DNA from: Orobanche coerulescens
Lineage: Eukaryota > Streptophyta > Magnoliopsida > Lamiales > Orobanchaceae
DNA length: 64,000 bases
Direction of reading: 5' to 3'
Assembly (NCBI GenBank): GCA_033398695.1
Contig: CM065801.1
Span: forward strand, 108,772,670-108,836,669
The notes under the pieces were generated by a model. The model ran no database searches and was not told the origin of the DNA. It worked only from the letters and a program-made list of their open reading frames with translations. Made by a program: the position numbers and the translations under genes. Positions 35,020 to 47,711 of the stretch are shown here, in pieces; within the stretch, counting starts at the first letter, position 1, and each line of letters begins with the position of its first letter.

Positions 35020-37425
35020 TGTAACACCCCGAGATATTCGGAATAATTACAGCGCCGTAAACCCTTTAAGTAAGGATTTACAAGGCTAAATAAAAGAAAT
35101 GTAAATATAAGACATCAAAACCACGGGAATTCAAGTTTACAAAACCGGTCCAACTGGTTCAACAAGTAATTAATACAACCATATCGAAATGATATTAATA
35201 AGACACGCGTACTCGAGTACTGAAATCAATACAAGAAAAACAAATCACCCACAATCGACAAACATCACTGAACCCCTTCCTCGTCACATCGGTACTGTGG
35301 CTGTTTCCCTGCTCCTCGGCTACCTGAACATCAAAACAAATGTCCACCCCCGAAGCGGTTAGCAAAACGATGCTAGTACAAGTATCATTTAAATGAATCA
35401 AATATGCATAAACAATACATAACAAGATACACCACACGGACTTCCGCTACCGGAATCCGATAATGCGAATCCACAAGATTCCATTAACACAGCAAGGGTA
35501 TTCCAATGATCCAGCGCCCTCAGCATAGATCCCAAGATGATCCCGTCGTACCAACACGAGGTGGAAATAACCCGTCCAATGATCCAGCGCCCTCAGACTA
35601 GATCTCAAGATGATCCCGTCGGACCAACACGAGGTGGACATCCGATCCAGCGCCCTCAGCATAGATCGCACAACAAACACAAACACAACTCATGCATACA
35701 TATATGCCAAATCGCTATGTCCATCAACATGAACATACAAACACTAGATAATGAATATCATGACAATTCAACGAAATAAATCTCATGTTCAACAACATGA
35801 ATAACCATACGCATGCTCAAAAATACCAATATTAACACATTACGATACTTGCCTTGAAGATGGCAAGAACGAAACACTTCAATGATCTCAACACACTCGA
35901 AGGCCGCCTCCTTCGATCAATCGTAGCAAGCTCGAACCTTAACAAAGGAAATGATATAGAATTCATCTCAAGTCGAGCGATTGCCTATCAATCCGGTCTA
36001 CGGCCAAAATCTCTAAATATGCAATCTGCCTGAACCACTTAGCGTACGCTACATACTCTACGTAACGTGCGCTAAGCCTGCCTGTTAGCGTACGCTATCG
36101 TCTAAGTCTAGCGTACGCTAGCCATGGACTGATAGTTCTCTCTGATCAGCCGACTGACTCGGCTGATAACATAACGTACGTTACGTACCAAACGTAGCGT
36201 GCGTTAACTTATTCCCGATAGCGCACGTTAACTTACGTATGTTAGCGTGCGCTAACCGCATGGCGACACACGCGTAAAACTTGATCTAATGGTGATGAAC
36301 TCACGAATTCTATGGTGATAATACATGTCATCCCCGTGCATATCATGCTCAAAAGGTTTTGTAAAATTTCTATACGGATTAAACGACTACGAGATACAAG
36401 GTTACGTATAATCATCACAACACCATAATTCATCTTTGATCTTCAAGGAATATCCTAAGTTCAATCCGTTATATGTCCCAAAACGTATGATTCCTTTATG
36501 TAAAGGCATAAGAACTTTGAAAATCTCCATATACTGGTTACAAATCGGTTTGAAGCTTCAGAATATGCTAGGAGTTCAAACACTAAGAGGTTCAATGGTT
36601 TATACGATGAATAAGTACCGAAACATCAAAAATATCCTTCTAACACATGATGTTCGACTACTTATGAATCTAACTGACTAGGCAAATCCCAAAACATGAT
36701 CAAAAACGTCCTTCAGACTACTACTAATATTGGTGAAGAATCACCTACCTCAAAGTAGTGAAGAACAAGGAGGAAATTCGAAGCAATCCAACGCCGAAGG
36801 CTTGAACACCAATCCCCAATGATCTACAATCTTCAACACGAGCTAGGATGCCCGCAAGAAGTGTTTAGGATGAAGAGAGTGACTTTATAAGTTCAAGAAT
36901 TCGGATGGGGGAGTGAAAAGTCTGAAAATATGAAAAAGGATGTTGTCCTTTATATAGAAAATGGTTATTAGCGCGCGCTAGTCCATATTCATAGCGTGAG
37001 CTAACGGCTATTTTAAAAGTTACTGATTTCACTGAACTCAGCCTTTAGCGTGCGCTATCCTCATATGAGTAGCGTGCGCTAACGCGTTGACTTGGCTTCT
37101 TCCCGAAAGCCGTCCAGGTTCATCCCGACACAATCCGACCAAGATCCCCGGCCTTATCTCACCTACCAACACGTCTCAATCATATTGACCACGTATAGCG
37201 TGCGCTAAGGTTCCTTCACAGCGTGCGCTATGGATCCAAGTTAGCGTACGCTACACTTAGTCGATAGCGTGCGCTACATGCGCAGAATCACAATTTAAAT
37301 CACATTCATGAAATCATGCGCTCAACAATACCGGATTATGAAATACGGAGAATAATACTCAGATCAAAATGCAATAATTACAATATCACAAGTTCCAAAT
37401 ACATAGCAGAAATACCGGTATTACA
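35020..37425 (-). repeat. Element A 5' LTR
   Basis: 2406 bp, the same length as the other LTR. It carries the same palindrome arrays (second array near 36039-36255, upstream array near 36969-37277), tandem repeat and hairpin (35058-35082). One short stretch around 36120-36275 differs from the left LTR much more than its surroundings. Confidence 0.92.
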
Positions 37426-37430
37426 TTGAG
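37426..37430 (+). other. Target site duplication of element A, right
   Basis: TTGAG, the copy of 11769-11773. Copia-2 coding sequence resumes directly after it. Confidence 0.9.
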
Positions 37431-38712
37431 TCTATCTCAGCTTCCATAGCTTCTTGCCACTTGGTTGAGTCAATGTCTACCATCGCTTGGTCGTATGTAG
37501 AATGATCATTCTCTTGACTACTTTCTGTCATCTCATGGACACCCAGTTCCTATTGATGCAGATAGCCATACCTCTCAAGTATTTGAGAAATTATACTAGA
37601 CTTGCGAGGTTGTGTTTGTATTTCAGAAGGTTGGGTTCTAATATCTTGCATAGGTGTCTCATTTGGTGTTTCTTTTATTTCTTCCAAAGAAATATTTCTA
37701 CCCGCCCCTCCTTCCTGAATAAAATGATCTTCTAGGAAGTGTGCTTGTATAGCAACGATGATCCTATGATCTTCGTGCATGTAGAATAGATATCCCATGG
37801 AATCCCCTGGATATCCTATGAAACGACCTTTCACAGACCTAGTTTCCAATTTCTCTACTTTAGTCTTCTTGACATAAGCAGGGCATCCCCAAATCCTAAT
37901 GTGATTAAGACTTGGTTTCCTACCTCTCCACATCTCATGGAGAGTCTTAGGAATGGATTTGGAAGGACATCTGTTCAAGATATGCACAGCAGTAAGGAGC
38001 GCGTAACCCTATAGATAAATCGGTAGATCAATATAGTTAAGCATGGAGCGAACCATGTCCAACAAGGTTCGGTTCCTTCTTTCTGATACACCATTTAATT
38101 GTGGAGTAGCTGGAGGAGTGAATTGGACACTATTCCTAGTTCTTTTAAGAACACATCAAATTCGGTACTCATGTACTCACCACCCCGGTCTGACCGAAGA
38201 GTCTTAACACGGTTACCTGTTTGGTTTTCAACTAGGGCTTTAAATTCCTTGAATTTATCAAAAGCTTCAGACTTATGTTTCATTAAGTACACGAATCCAT
38301 ACCTTGTATAGTCATCAGTGAATGTAATGAAATACTGAAAGCCATCTCGTGCCACTTCAAAAGGGCCACAGACGTCGGTATGGATCAATCCAAGTTTTTC
38401 AGCAGCTCTTTCAAAAGTCCTTGCCAAGGGTAACTTAGTCATTTTGCCTTGAAGGCAAGATTCACAAGTTGGATAGGGATCTGATCCCAATGGACCCGTA
38501 AGCCCATCTTTCTCCATTTTATGAACCTTGGTCTGACCGATATGACCAAGTCTAAGATGCCACTTAAGTGCTTGGTTCGTTTCATCCCTACCACGCTTCC
38601 TAGTTATAGTGTTCACAGTTTTTTTATTCTTTAGATTTAAATGGTATAAACCATTTAATAATGTAGCAGTACCAACCAATTTATTTCTAAAATAAATACG
38701 ACAGGACCCATT
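37431..38712 (-). pseudogene. Copia-2 integrase and upstream remnant
   Basis: Minus-strand continuation of the coding sequence cut at 11768. Open pieces are 38095-38679 (GTATLLNG, then GAG-pre-integrase HLRLGHIG, CESCLQGK, HTDVCGP, DDYTRYG and RSDRGGEY) and 37550-37987 (ILNRCPSKS, WGCPAYV, KGRFIGY). They are separated by frameshifts near 38100 and a stop near 38010. The first two catalytic acids are visible; the third would fall in the broken junction, where only GVSERRN-like codons remain. The homology ends near 38712, so protease, gag and the 5' LTR of Copia-2 are missing. Confidence 0.85.
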
Positions 38713-41700
38713 CTAAAACCCTCTAAATTTGACAACTTATCACATGTACAATGTATCAAATCATGATGTAATTTATAATAGTTATTTTATGTCATGATAT
38801 AACCTACATCTATTTTATTTTATTCCACTCTTTAACTTTGTAATTTACTTAAGAAACCAAATAATAAAAATTAAAATAGTGTGTTGATTCACCTATTGGG
38901 CTAATTGCCAACACCTAACTACATGAGGACTCAGTAATGGACTCAACCCAACTTATTAAAAATCATAAGACTTGAAGTTACATTTCAAAGCCCAACCCAA
39001 CTAATTAAATCCTTTACTATTTTAATTATACTCTTAATTTAACAAAAAAAAAATATATGTATATATACATACATTGGGCGGCCAAAATGGAGTGGAAAGG
39101 TGTAGCTCTAGATTCTTCACTCATCACATGCAAGACTTGCATGAAACATCTTGACACATGTAACAAGTCTTCTATACATTTCACTTCCCAACCCTCCTTA
39201 TCCCAACTTTAAATACTTACACCTTAACCTAACCCTCATTTTTCACCTTCTACACAACCAAAAAAATCTGCAATTTGAGAGTCTAAGAGAGAGAGAGAGG
39301 GCCGAACCAAGAGAAAGAAGAAAGAGGAGGAAGAAAATTTTCAACAAGAAATAGGTAATCTCATCGCTTATAACTATTTCCATAAATCCTTATGAAATTC
39401 TCCATAATCTAACCTCAATCTTAATACATGCAAATATAATTCTCACCTTGGGGGTGCATGTGGATCGGCCAAACCATGTAGTAGTATAGGAGAAGTCGTT
39501 TTCCAACTTTCAAGACTTAGAACCGACGAAATCCGACAAGATCACGGTGAGTGAAAACTCTTTCAAACTTTAAAGTAGAAATCTATTCTTTTTGTTGTGA
39601 TGCATGTGTTAAATCTGAAGTATTTCAAGATTCTTTTGATATGATCTATGTTAAAATCTTCATGTTATAATTTCATGTTATGATTTTATGTATAACTATG
39701 TGAAATTCGTTTTTCTTAAACATAATCATCAAATATTATGAAAAATATGAAAGTATGTACTAATCTGAAATTCTTGTATAAATGCATATTTTTAAAGATG
39801 AATGTTATGGTTATAACAACATGCAATATGATTTGTCGAATTTAAACGTCAACCGATTTGGTAGTCGGGTGCCGATTTTGTGATAACTTGAAAGTTATAT
39901 GTTTTCTTCTAAATGTTGTTGAAACCCTACCAAAATCTGAAATCTTGTGTTATATGATTATGTTATGATATATGGATAATTTATTTGCGGCCAAAATGGG
40001 ACTCGAAGCGAGTAAACGGAACTTTTGAGCATAAATTGTAATTTCTCAAAGTTTGAGGACTAAACTAAAAATTTCGAAAATACAACATTCTGAACCTTGA
40101 TAGTACGTATTATACCACGTATAGGCTGTCCATAAAGTTTCAAGCGATTCGGAGTTCGATATCTAAACTTAATAGTCCAAATCGCAAATTTTAAATAATT
40201 TCGGGGCCAAAACGCAAAAATTCCAAACTTCTGTACCAGGTCCGAAATTTTCTGGAATTTTCACAAATCTGTAATTCCAGGTTCATCACGAGTCATCTCG
40301 TAAAATTTCGTTAAATTCATAGCTCTATATGCCTCGGAACGATTATCTTGAGTTTTGGGGCAATATCGTAATTTCTAGAAAATTCAGTCCCGAAACTAAA
40401 AATTTCTGAATTTTTATTAAATCTGGAGTCGAAGAATTATTTTTGGCTTCCTCATGAAATTTCATAACCATCCGATTTCGTTTCATACTCCAACGCTTAG
40501 GTTTGAACCTAAGGGTAAAAACGTCATTTCAAACTATTTACGAAACTCTCGTTTCGTTTCGTCGAACCTACCCAGTTAATATATCTGATCTGAACTCATC
40601 AGACCGTTAATAAATTATTTAGAATATTTTCGAGTTTATATACAAGTCCTATTCCGCATTACCGGGCCACAAATAAAATTAACCATATTCCATACTTAAT
40701 CAAAGACGCTATTAACCTCACTGACCGAACGTTTACGTGATACTTGTGAAACGCGTCAATTTGATAAATGTGACTGTCCGGGAACTAAGTGCTATACAAA
40801 TAAAGTGCCACGGACGGGTCTGCCTCTAACTCTATCGGAACAAAGTGCCACCTCGACGGACGGGGGCCACCTCTTGAGTCCATATGAAACAGAGTGCCGA
40901 CCTACAATCCGGGGGACACCTCTTGAGCTGTAGGAGCCACCTCTAGAGTCCCACATCGTGTCAGGGACGGTTAGACCGAGTCTTGGATCGATCAGCGCGG
41001 CTGCGGTTCATGAACAAGGCTACCGTTGTTTCCTATTCCCATAACCGAGGAACGGAGTGTTCCGAGGGACCTGGGTCGTAGACTTGGGGTATAATCGCGA
41101 TTATGGTGTGATCCGGGTATTGACCCACAGCTAAGGACATACCGATCCCAGATAAGAGATAAGGAAGCACACGCTAAGTGTGAGAGCGAAGGCTCAGCAT
41201 CTTGGGGCGACGGTCCAAATCTTGGGGCGACGGCCTATCTTGCTAGGAGTGATAAGGAGAGTTTAGAATCCAAAGTCCACATCGGCAGGATTCGAAACTG
41301 AATTGACTGATCGACTGATTGACTGACTGCTTGACTTGATATCCGTCCACGGGGACTGGATTATAATATTACAACTATACAATGATTATTGTTTATAAAA
41401 TTTCGACATAATTGTAATTGTTCTCTTTTTTTTATAATTGATAAAATCATGCATCAATTAAAAATTTTCAAAGAAAAGAGCCACACCCGCACACGATCAT
41501 CCACTCACTGAGACCTTTTGTCTCACCCCACCGTTTTTCCTTTTAAACCAGAGAATGAGCAAACAGCAGAAGATGAAGAAGACTTCGAGGAAGAGGCCGA
41601 ATAGAAGATTGTCTTCAAGATTTAGGACTTCTGTTCTTAGAATTTCTATTGTTATCCCAACTTGTAATAGTTAACTATGTTTTGTACTTAACTCGTTTGG

Positions 41701-41899
41701 TATTTTTCTGCTGCAAACTTATGAACAGTTTAGTTTCGATTATCAGCTTTGCACAGCGAATCTTAGTACATCGGGCTAAGATGGTTGTTTGAAATGTTAT
41801 CCAATCTTTATTTTTCTTCTGCTATTTATTATCACATTTTATTTTATTGATCGACCGATGCGTCGCGCCCTCGTCCTTCCCGATGTTGGGGGCGTGACA
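38713..41899 (+). repeat. Gypsy element E 5' LTR region (left boundary unresolved)
   Basis: The right edge is clear: GGGGGCGTGACA ends at 41899, just before a primer site. The matching TGTCACG-type start was not found, so the first part may be another sequence or the LTR may be truncated. Inside are a TATA-like tract near 39055, a purine tract GAGAGAGAGAGAG at about 39288, tandem phrases GCCACCTCTTGAGTC near 40870-40950, and ATCTTGGGGCGACGG twice near 41199 and 41218. No gene was recognised. Confidence 0.6.
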
Positions 41900-41903
41900 G
41901 GAG

Positions 41904-41916
41904 TGGTATCGGAGCC
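41904..41916 (+). other. Element E primer binding site
   Basis: TGGTATCGGAGCC lies 4 bases after the LTR end. It complements plant initiator tRNA-Met. Confidence 0.85.
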
Positions 41917-42588
41917 CGCTTTGTGAGAAGGACACTTACAACGGGCTAACCAGGATAAGATTCTTCGGACATAGACGGTAATTCCACCTAGGACAAAGTG
42001 AACCATAGGATTGAGACCTAATGTAGTTTTCTCGAGTCAATTCTCATTAAAGATCTCTTTCGACTTATCGCTATTCACTTGGAATATGCATAGTCAATTC
42101 AAATTCCCTAAGTCATTAGCCAAAGTACTTTATTAAGTACCCACGGCATTTCCCGACCGAATTAATTCTTCTATTGAACTCTTGAAGCGGATATAGTTTA
42201 TTTCACTTATCCATTTTCTCAAAATCATATCACTATTAATTCAAAATTGATGAAGTTCCTTTAAACTCCACTAAACTTCATTGTCTCCTTAAAAATGGAG
42301 TATTATTGTTCCTTTGTCGTTAGTATCATATAAGCATATTTGTTGAATCATTAAGTTCACTGCCCAAATGATTATTCATGCTCAATTATGCGCTTAAATC
42401 TACATGACAACACATAATACTAATAATTCCACATAAGACCAAAAATCCTCACACATTTCCTAACTTATAATAGATGGCTAACCGAATATGCGGGAATCCA
42501 CGTGTGAACCGTGATGAACTCTTAAAACTGTAAGCATTTCATAGGTTACTAATTACTCAAAACCATCTTCATAAAATCTCGCCCTCGC
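41917..42588 (+). other. Element E leader
   Basis: Untranslated stretch between primer site and gag. I see no coding sequence. It is AT-rich with several short upstream frames. Confidence 0.5.
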
Positions 42589-42993
42589 ATGAATCGTGAA
42601 GAGCAGCATCAACGCGATGATCGCTCACGCTCTCCTCTACGAGGAGGAATTGGGAACGATGCCATGGCCCAAGCCCTCACTCAACTGACGAACTTCCTAC
42701 AACAACAGACTGCTAACAACGGGAACCATAATGAAACTCATGATCGTACCCTGCAAAGATTCTTACATTTCAACCCGCCGACCTTTGACGGGGAACCTGA
42801 CGATATCAAAGCTGAACTCTGGCTGGAGAGAATTGAGGGAATTTTCAACGCCCTTCAGTATACTGATGAACATCGGATATCACTGGCTGCATTCCGACTC
42901 GAGCCCACAGCTCATGACTGGTGGAGAAATGTCAACGAACGCTGGACGAGAGAAGACCGTGTCAAGACATGGGCAAACTTCCTGACCGACTTC
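42589..42993 (+). pseudogene. Element E gag, 5' part
   Basis: Begins MNREEQHQRDDRSRSPLRGG, then a glutamine-rich linker and the Retrotrans_gag core: FNPPTFDGEPD, AELWLERIEGIFNALQ, AAFRLEPTAHDWWRNV and WANFLTDF. It has no similarity at its N-terminus to gag of A, B or C, so E is a different gypsy family. The frame is cut at 42994, where an Athila-type LTR starts (TGTTTGGTAT), after which only a few read-through codons remain. The rest of E should lie beyond the right edge of the window. Confidence 0.85.
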
Positions 42994-44320
42994 TGTTTGG
43001 TATATTTTGAGTAATATTTTTATTAGTATTTTTTATATATAATTGTGTGTTGTGTGATAATTTATTCATTTTACCGTATATTTATATTATTTCGTTTTGT
43101 TAGAATTTTCTATATTTTTTTGTAATTTTTGTATAATTAATTGGAATGAAATTATATCTGCAGTTTAACCAACCGGTACAAGACAGATCAATTGGTTCAA
43201 GGGCGATATTTTTACAAAATTCAAATATAGTCACGACTGGTCTCATTTTATTCGTCTCGTCGAGACGATCATTTTAAAAAAAATTCATCCGAATCCGAGT
43301 TCGTATGAAGAAGTTATGACTGTTCGAAGGACAATTAAATAGACGGACCATATTGTGCCACGTGTCAACACCCTATTGGCCCAGAAATTCAACTATGTGC
43401 TGATGTCATCCATGACATCAGCACCCCTAGCCGCCGTGAAATAATTGGGAGGTGAAAATTTTTAATTGTAAAAAATATTATTCTATTAATTTTGAAGTAG
43501 TATAAATAGGGGATGAATGTGTAGTGTTTTGGAAAGGAGAAAAAAGAGAAAAAATAGAGAGATATTATTGTAAGGGAGAGAAAAAAAATATTGTGTAATA
43601 AAATTATATTTGTGTAATAATATTATGGAATATTTATTTATTTGTGTTGTTATTATGAGTAATTTTCTTTTACTGGAGTTATGATGAAACCATGTCTATA
43701 TTATTATTAATATTTATATAATAATTCCAAATAAATATTTTTAACGATTACGATTTTCGCTTCAATAGGGGAATATTATTTCATCAATTATATCACGTAT
43801 TTTTGATAGTTATAAATTCCCCATTGCTTTGTGATTATTGATATTAGTTAATTTCTTTGATTATTTGTTTTCCATTAAATTGGATACATATAATGCTTAG
43901 AAATTACATTTTTTCAAGCGAAGCAAAATCTGTATTTGAATTATAATTTTGTACTTATTGTCAAATCTATAGGGAAATAGTGAGATTGATTTCAGAATCT
44001 ATTCCCTGAATTTCTTGGAATTAGAATATAAATTATATAATAAATAGACATTGGTGGATTCTAAACCCTAGTAAATTATTTAAAAACAATTTACCTAAAA
44101 TCTACTTAAAAATTTCTGTTATTTAATGCAATTATTTTAACCAATCAAAAATCAAATTATTTGGGACTAGGTTAGAATTTAACATAATTTGGTTCAAAAT
44201 GATAAGAATAATTTGACTTCACTAGTATAGTCCTCCCTGTGGAATCGACCTTGCACCGCATATCTACATCGAACAAATCGTGCGCTTGCGAGTATTAGAC
44301 TAAAGAATCAACAAACAACA
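42994..44320 (+). repeat. Athila-type element 5' LTR
   Basis: Starts TGTTTGGTAT inside the gag of element E and ends ACAAACAACA shortly before an Athila/Tat-type primer site. About 1327 bp, AT-rich, with a TATA-like tract near 43500 (TATAAATAGG). The partner LTR is outside the window. Confidence 0.8.
43500..43509 (+). promoter_or_regulatory. TATA box of the Athila-type LTR
   Basis: TATAAATAGG is a strong plant TATA match in the middle of the LTR, followed after about 40 bp by a GAGAAAAAAGAGA leader-like tract. Confidence 0.55.
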
Positions 44321-44326
44321 AGTTTT

Positions 44327-44344
44327 TGGCGCCGTTGCCGGGGA
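44327..44344 (+). other. Athila-type primer binding site
   Basis: TGGCGCCGTTGCCGGGGA is the primer site typical of Athila and Tat lineages, usually assigned to tRNA-Asp. Confidence 0.9.
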
Positions 44345-44866
44345 GGCGCAAACGAAGTACAAGAAGACCGTCGTCACCAAGTTAGTTGAATTCTTCTACT
44401 AGTTATTTATTTTACTATTTTTCTTTATTATTATTATTATCTGTCTTTTTAATATCCGTTTTAGATTGTGTTAGTATAAATAATAGTTAGTAGTAGAATT
44501 TATTTTCTTTTTATATTTATAAAAAAAAATCTGAAAAATAATAAAAACTTTTAATAATAAATATAAAAATATAAGTAATAATAATAAAAGCTATTGTTCA
44601 TTTTCGTAAAAATAATAATGAAATAATAAAAAAAATTAAAAAAGTCCAAAAATATATAAAAATATAAAAAATATGAAAAAGTTTAAAAAATTCAGAACTT
44701 ATTTATTTTTATTTTAAAAAAAGATCTGGAAAATACAAAAAAGTTTCAGATTTTAAGGTAATATTTTTGTAAATTTGGAATATTAATATTAAAAAAATCA
44801 AAAATTTTAATTTAAATTAAAAAAATAAAAAAATAATAAAAATATATTAAAAAATAATCTGGAATA
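44345..44866 (+). other. Athila-type leader, very AT-rich
   Basis: Dominated by A and T runs (AATAATAATAAAA-like). No coding sequence. A 23-bp word beginning GGAATAATGAAGTTGC occurs at about 44862 and again at about 44918, so the start of gag is duplicated. Confidence 0.6.
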
Positions 44867-46889
44867 ATGAAGTTGCAAAAGAGACCGAGACCAAAAATGG
44901 ACGAAATCGAAAATCGGAATAATGAAGTTGCAAAAGAGAAAACTTTAATAGAATATTTTTCTCCAGTGAGTGCTAATTCTCCTTCTTGCATAGTGTTGCC
45001 TACGACTAATGCAACTCATTTCGAACTTAAACCATCAATAATTCAAGTTCTTCCATCTTTTCACGGTTTGGAAAGAGGAGATCCGTATATACATGTCAAG
45101 GAATTTCTCGATATTTGTTCTACTTTCCGATTCCAAAATTTCTCTGATGAATTTGTCAAACTTAGACTGTTTCCATTTTCTCTCAAAGATAAAGCAATAT
45201 TCTGGCTAAATTCTCTTCAAACAAGAACAATTACTAGTTGGGACCAATTAGTGAATAAATTTCTCGCAAAAATTTTTCCAATGTCCAAAACTGATAGTCT
45301 TAGAAGAGAAATATCAGAATTTTTCCAAAAAGAAAATGAAGAATTTTACGAGTGTTGGGAAAGGTTTAATGATTTAATCCTTAAGTGTCCCCATCATGGT
45401 TTTGAAATATGGTGTTTGGTAAAATATTTTTATGACGGTTTAACTCCAAACAATCGCCAATTAATCCAATCAATGCATGGTGGAAAATTTCTTCACCTTA
45501 TTTTAGACGAAGCTCGGAATGCACTAGAAAATATGTCAATTAATTCACAACAATGGAATTCACTCGACTCTAGAGCCAAATCGATGCATACGACCCCAAA
45601 AAAAGGTGTAATTTACGAGGTTAAACAAGATGTTGAAATAAAATCTACTATAGATGATTTAGTACGAAAAGTGGATGCGTTAGTCTTGAAGCAATCCATC
45701 CCCTCGTCAAACTCAAAAAATGAATTTTGCATTTCATGTGCGGAATCATTTCATTCATCTCAATCTTGTCCCTCTGGTCCACAAAATCATGAAATTTTTA
45801 ATGAAGAAGTCAATATGTTACATTCATATGGAAAATCTTCGGACAGTCCATTTGCTCCAACTTATAATCCAAATTGGAGGAATCATCCAAATTTTTCCTG
45901 GAAGCAAAACATGCCTCCAATGAATCAAGGAGGACATCAAATGAATATGTCAAATCAACAAAATGTCCGTCCTGATCAATATCCTCCAAATACTTATCAG
46001 TATCCTTCTATAGTGCCAAAGAAACCATCTTTGGAAGATACGTTGCAACAATTCATGCAATCTACTCAACAAATGTTTCAATCAACTCAGCAAGCTGTAC
46101 AATCAAACTCACAGGCTATTTCTAAGCTTGGTACACAAATTGGCCAACTTGCAACAACTTTAGATGAAAGAGAAAAGGGAAAATTTCCAAGTCAGTCCAT
46201 CCCTAATCCTAAAGGACAATATGATGTAAACTCTTCTAACGTAGAAGTTCAGTCCATAACTACCCTTAGAAGCGGAAAAGAAATACAAAAGCCTGAATAT
46301 GATCCGGAAGAAAAATCAAATGAACCACAAGTTTCAAAATCAAAAGATTCTAAAGAAAAAGAAAAGCCTTACGTTCCAAAAGCTCCATTTCCTGAAAGAC
46401 TTATTCCAAAAGATAAAAGTGCGCAATACAAAGATATAATGGAAATATTTAAACAAGTTCGAATAAATATTCCATTCCTTGATCCTATTAAATAAGTGCC
46501 TGCTTATTTTAAGTTCTTGAAAGATCTTTGCACTGTAAAAAGAAGAACAAATGTTCCAAGAAAGGAATTTTTAACTGAACATGTTAGCTCAATAATCCAA
46601 AATAAAACTTCCGTTAAGTATAAAGATCCTGATAGTCCTACAATATCTTGTGTCATTGGAGATCACATCATTAAAGGAGCCTTGCTTGATTTAGGAGCCA
46701 GTGTGAATTTATTACCATATTCTGTTTATACACAACTTGGATTAGGGGAGCTAAAATCAACATCTGTGATACTTCAACTAGCTGATAGATCTATAAAAAT
46801 ACCTCGAGGAATCATAGAGAATGTTCTGATTCAAGTAGATAAATTCTACTTTCCTGTTGATTTTATAGTCATAGACCTTCGAACTCGTT
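44867..46889 (+). pseudogene. Athila-type gag and protease
   Basis: One frame from 44867 is open to a TAA at 46493, which replaces a codon inside the conserved DPIK-VPAYFKFLKDLC segment, then open again to about 46889, where a frameshift occurs. Gag core: FHGLERGDPYIHVKEFLDIC, RLFPFSLKDKAIFWLNSL, FPMSKTDSLRREI, WERFNDLILKCPHHG and FYDGLTPNNRQLI, characteristic of the Athila/Tat group. A CISCAESFHSSQSC stretch may be a degenerate knuckle. The protease has LLDLGASVNLLP, the DLGAS form usual in this group. Athila elements lack a chromodomain. Confidence 0.88.
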
Positions 46890-47648
46890 GAGAATACCAA
46901 AGATCAAATCCCTGTCATTTTAGGAAGGCCATTTTTAGCTACTTCAAATGCATTAATTAACTGTAGAAATGGCATCATAAAATTTTCTTTTGGAAATATG
47001 ACTGTTGAACTAAATATGTTTAACATTTCTCAACAACATGATGATCTTGATGATGTCTGTGAGGTAAATATGATAGAGAGTATGGTTCCTTATTTCTTTC
47101 CAAAAATAGATAATGATGATCTTTTTGAAAGCTGTCTTGCTCATTTTGGATCAGATTTTGACATCGACAGTTCAATTAATGAAGTAAATTCTTTACTAGA
47201 GTCTACAACATTATTGGATAATGATAAATGGAAAGCTAAAACTGAACCACTTGATAGTCAAATGAATAAAGAAGTACCTATTGAGGATTCAAAGATAGAG
47301 CTCAATCCATTACCTGAATCTCTAAAATATGCATTTTTAGGACCATCAGAAACCCTGCCTGTCATCATAGCATCTCATTTAGATGAAGAACGAGAAGATA
47401 AATTAATCAATGTCCTTAAAGAACATAAAGAAGCAATAGGCTGGACCATCTCCGATATTAAAGGTATTAGTCCTTCTATATGCATGCATCGAATTCACCT
47501 TGAAGAAAATGCAAAAACTTCCCGAGAATTTCAAAGAAGACTAAATCTTAATTTGAAAGAAGTTGTAAGAGCTGAAATAATCAAACTCTTAGATGTAGGG
47601 ATCATCTACCCTATTTCTGATAGCTCTTGGGTCAGTCCTGTTCATATA
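46890..47648 (+). pseudogene. Athila-type pol, N-terminal part
   Basis: After the frameshift near 46885 the frame (GRPFLATSNALINC...) is open to 47648. It covers the end of the protease, a variable acidic linker and the start of RT (LNLKEVVRAEIIKLLDVGII, SWVSPVH). Element C interrupts it after the codon for His at 47641-47643. The frame resumes at 63004 after one copy of the ATATA duplication. Confidence 0.85.
47644..47648 (+). other. Target site duplication of element C, left
   Basis: ATATA, repeated at 63004-63008 beyond the right end of element C. Confidence 0.9.
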
Positions 47649-47686
47649 TGTAACACCCCCGATATATTCAGGAATATTACAGCGCC

Positions 47687-47711
47687 GTAAATCCTTTACA
47701 TAAGGATTTAC
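47687..47711 (-). other. LTR-terminal hairpin, element C
   Basis: A perfect 10-bp inverted repeat, GTAAATCCTT and AAGGATTTAC, around TACAT. Confidence 0.7.

Larger units (their letters stand above)
11774..37425 (-). mobile_element. Chromovirus A (Ty3/gypsy), split by CACTA and element B
   Basis: A complete minus-strand LTR retrotransposon: two 2406-bp LTRs (11774-14179 and 35020-37425), polypurine tract at 14180, pol at 14215-17305, gag-protease at 33243-34783 and primer site at 34999-35014. It is flanked by TTGAG and sits in the Copia-2 coding region. About 15.9 kb of its span is a later CACTA insertion. The chromodomain at the C-terminus of pol places it in the chromoviruses; it looks Tekay/Del-like, though the clade name is inference. 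The LTRs have diverged by scattered substitutions, so it is not a very recent insertion. Confidence 0.9.

Noticed and set aside
38713..38800. A precise left end for the element E LTR
   Set aside because: The expected TGTCACG-type start opposite the GCGTGACA end is not visible, so no exact boundary or duplication was claimed.
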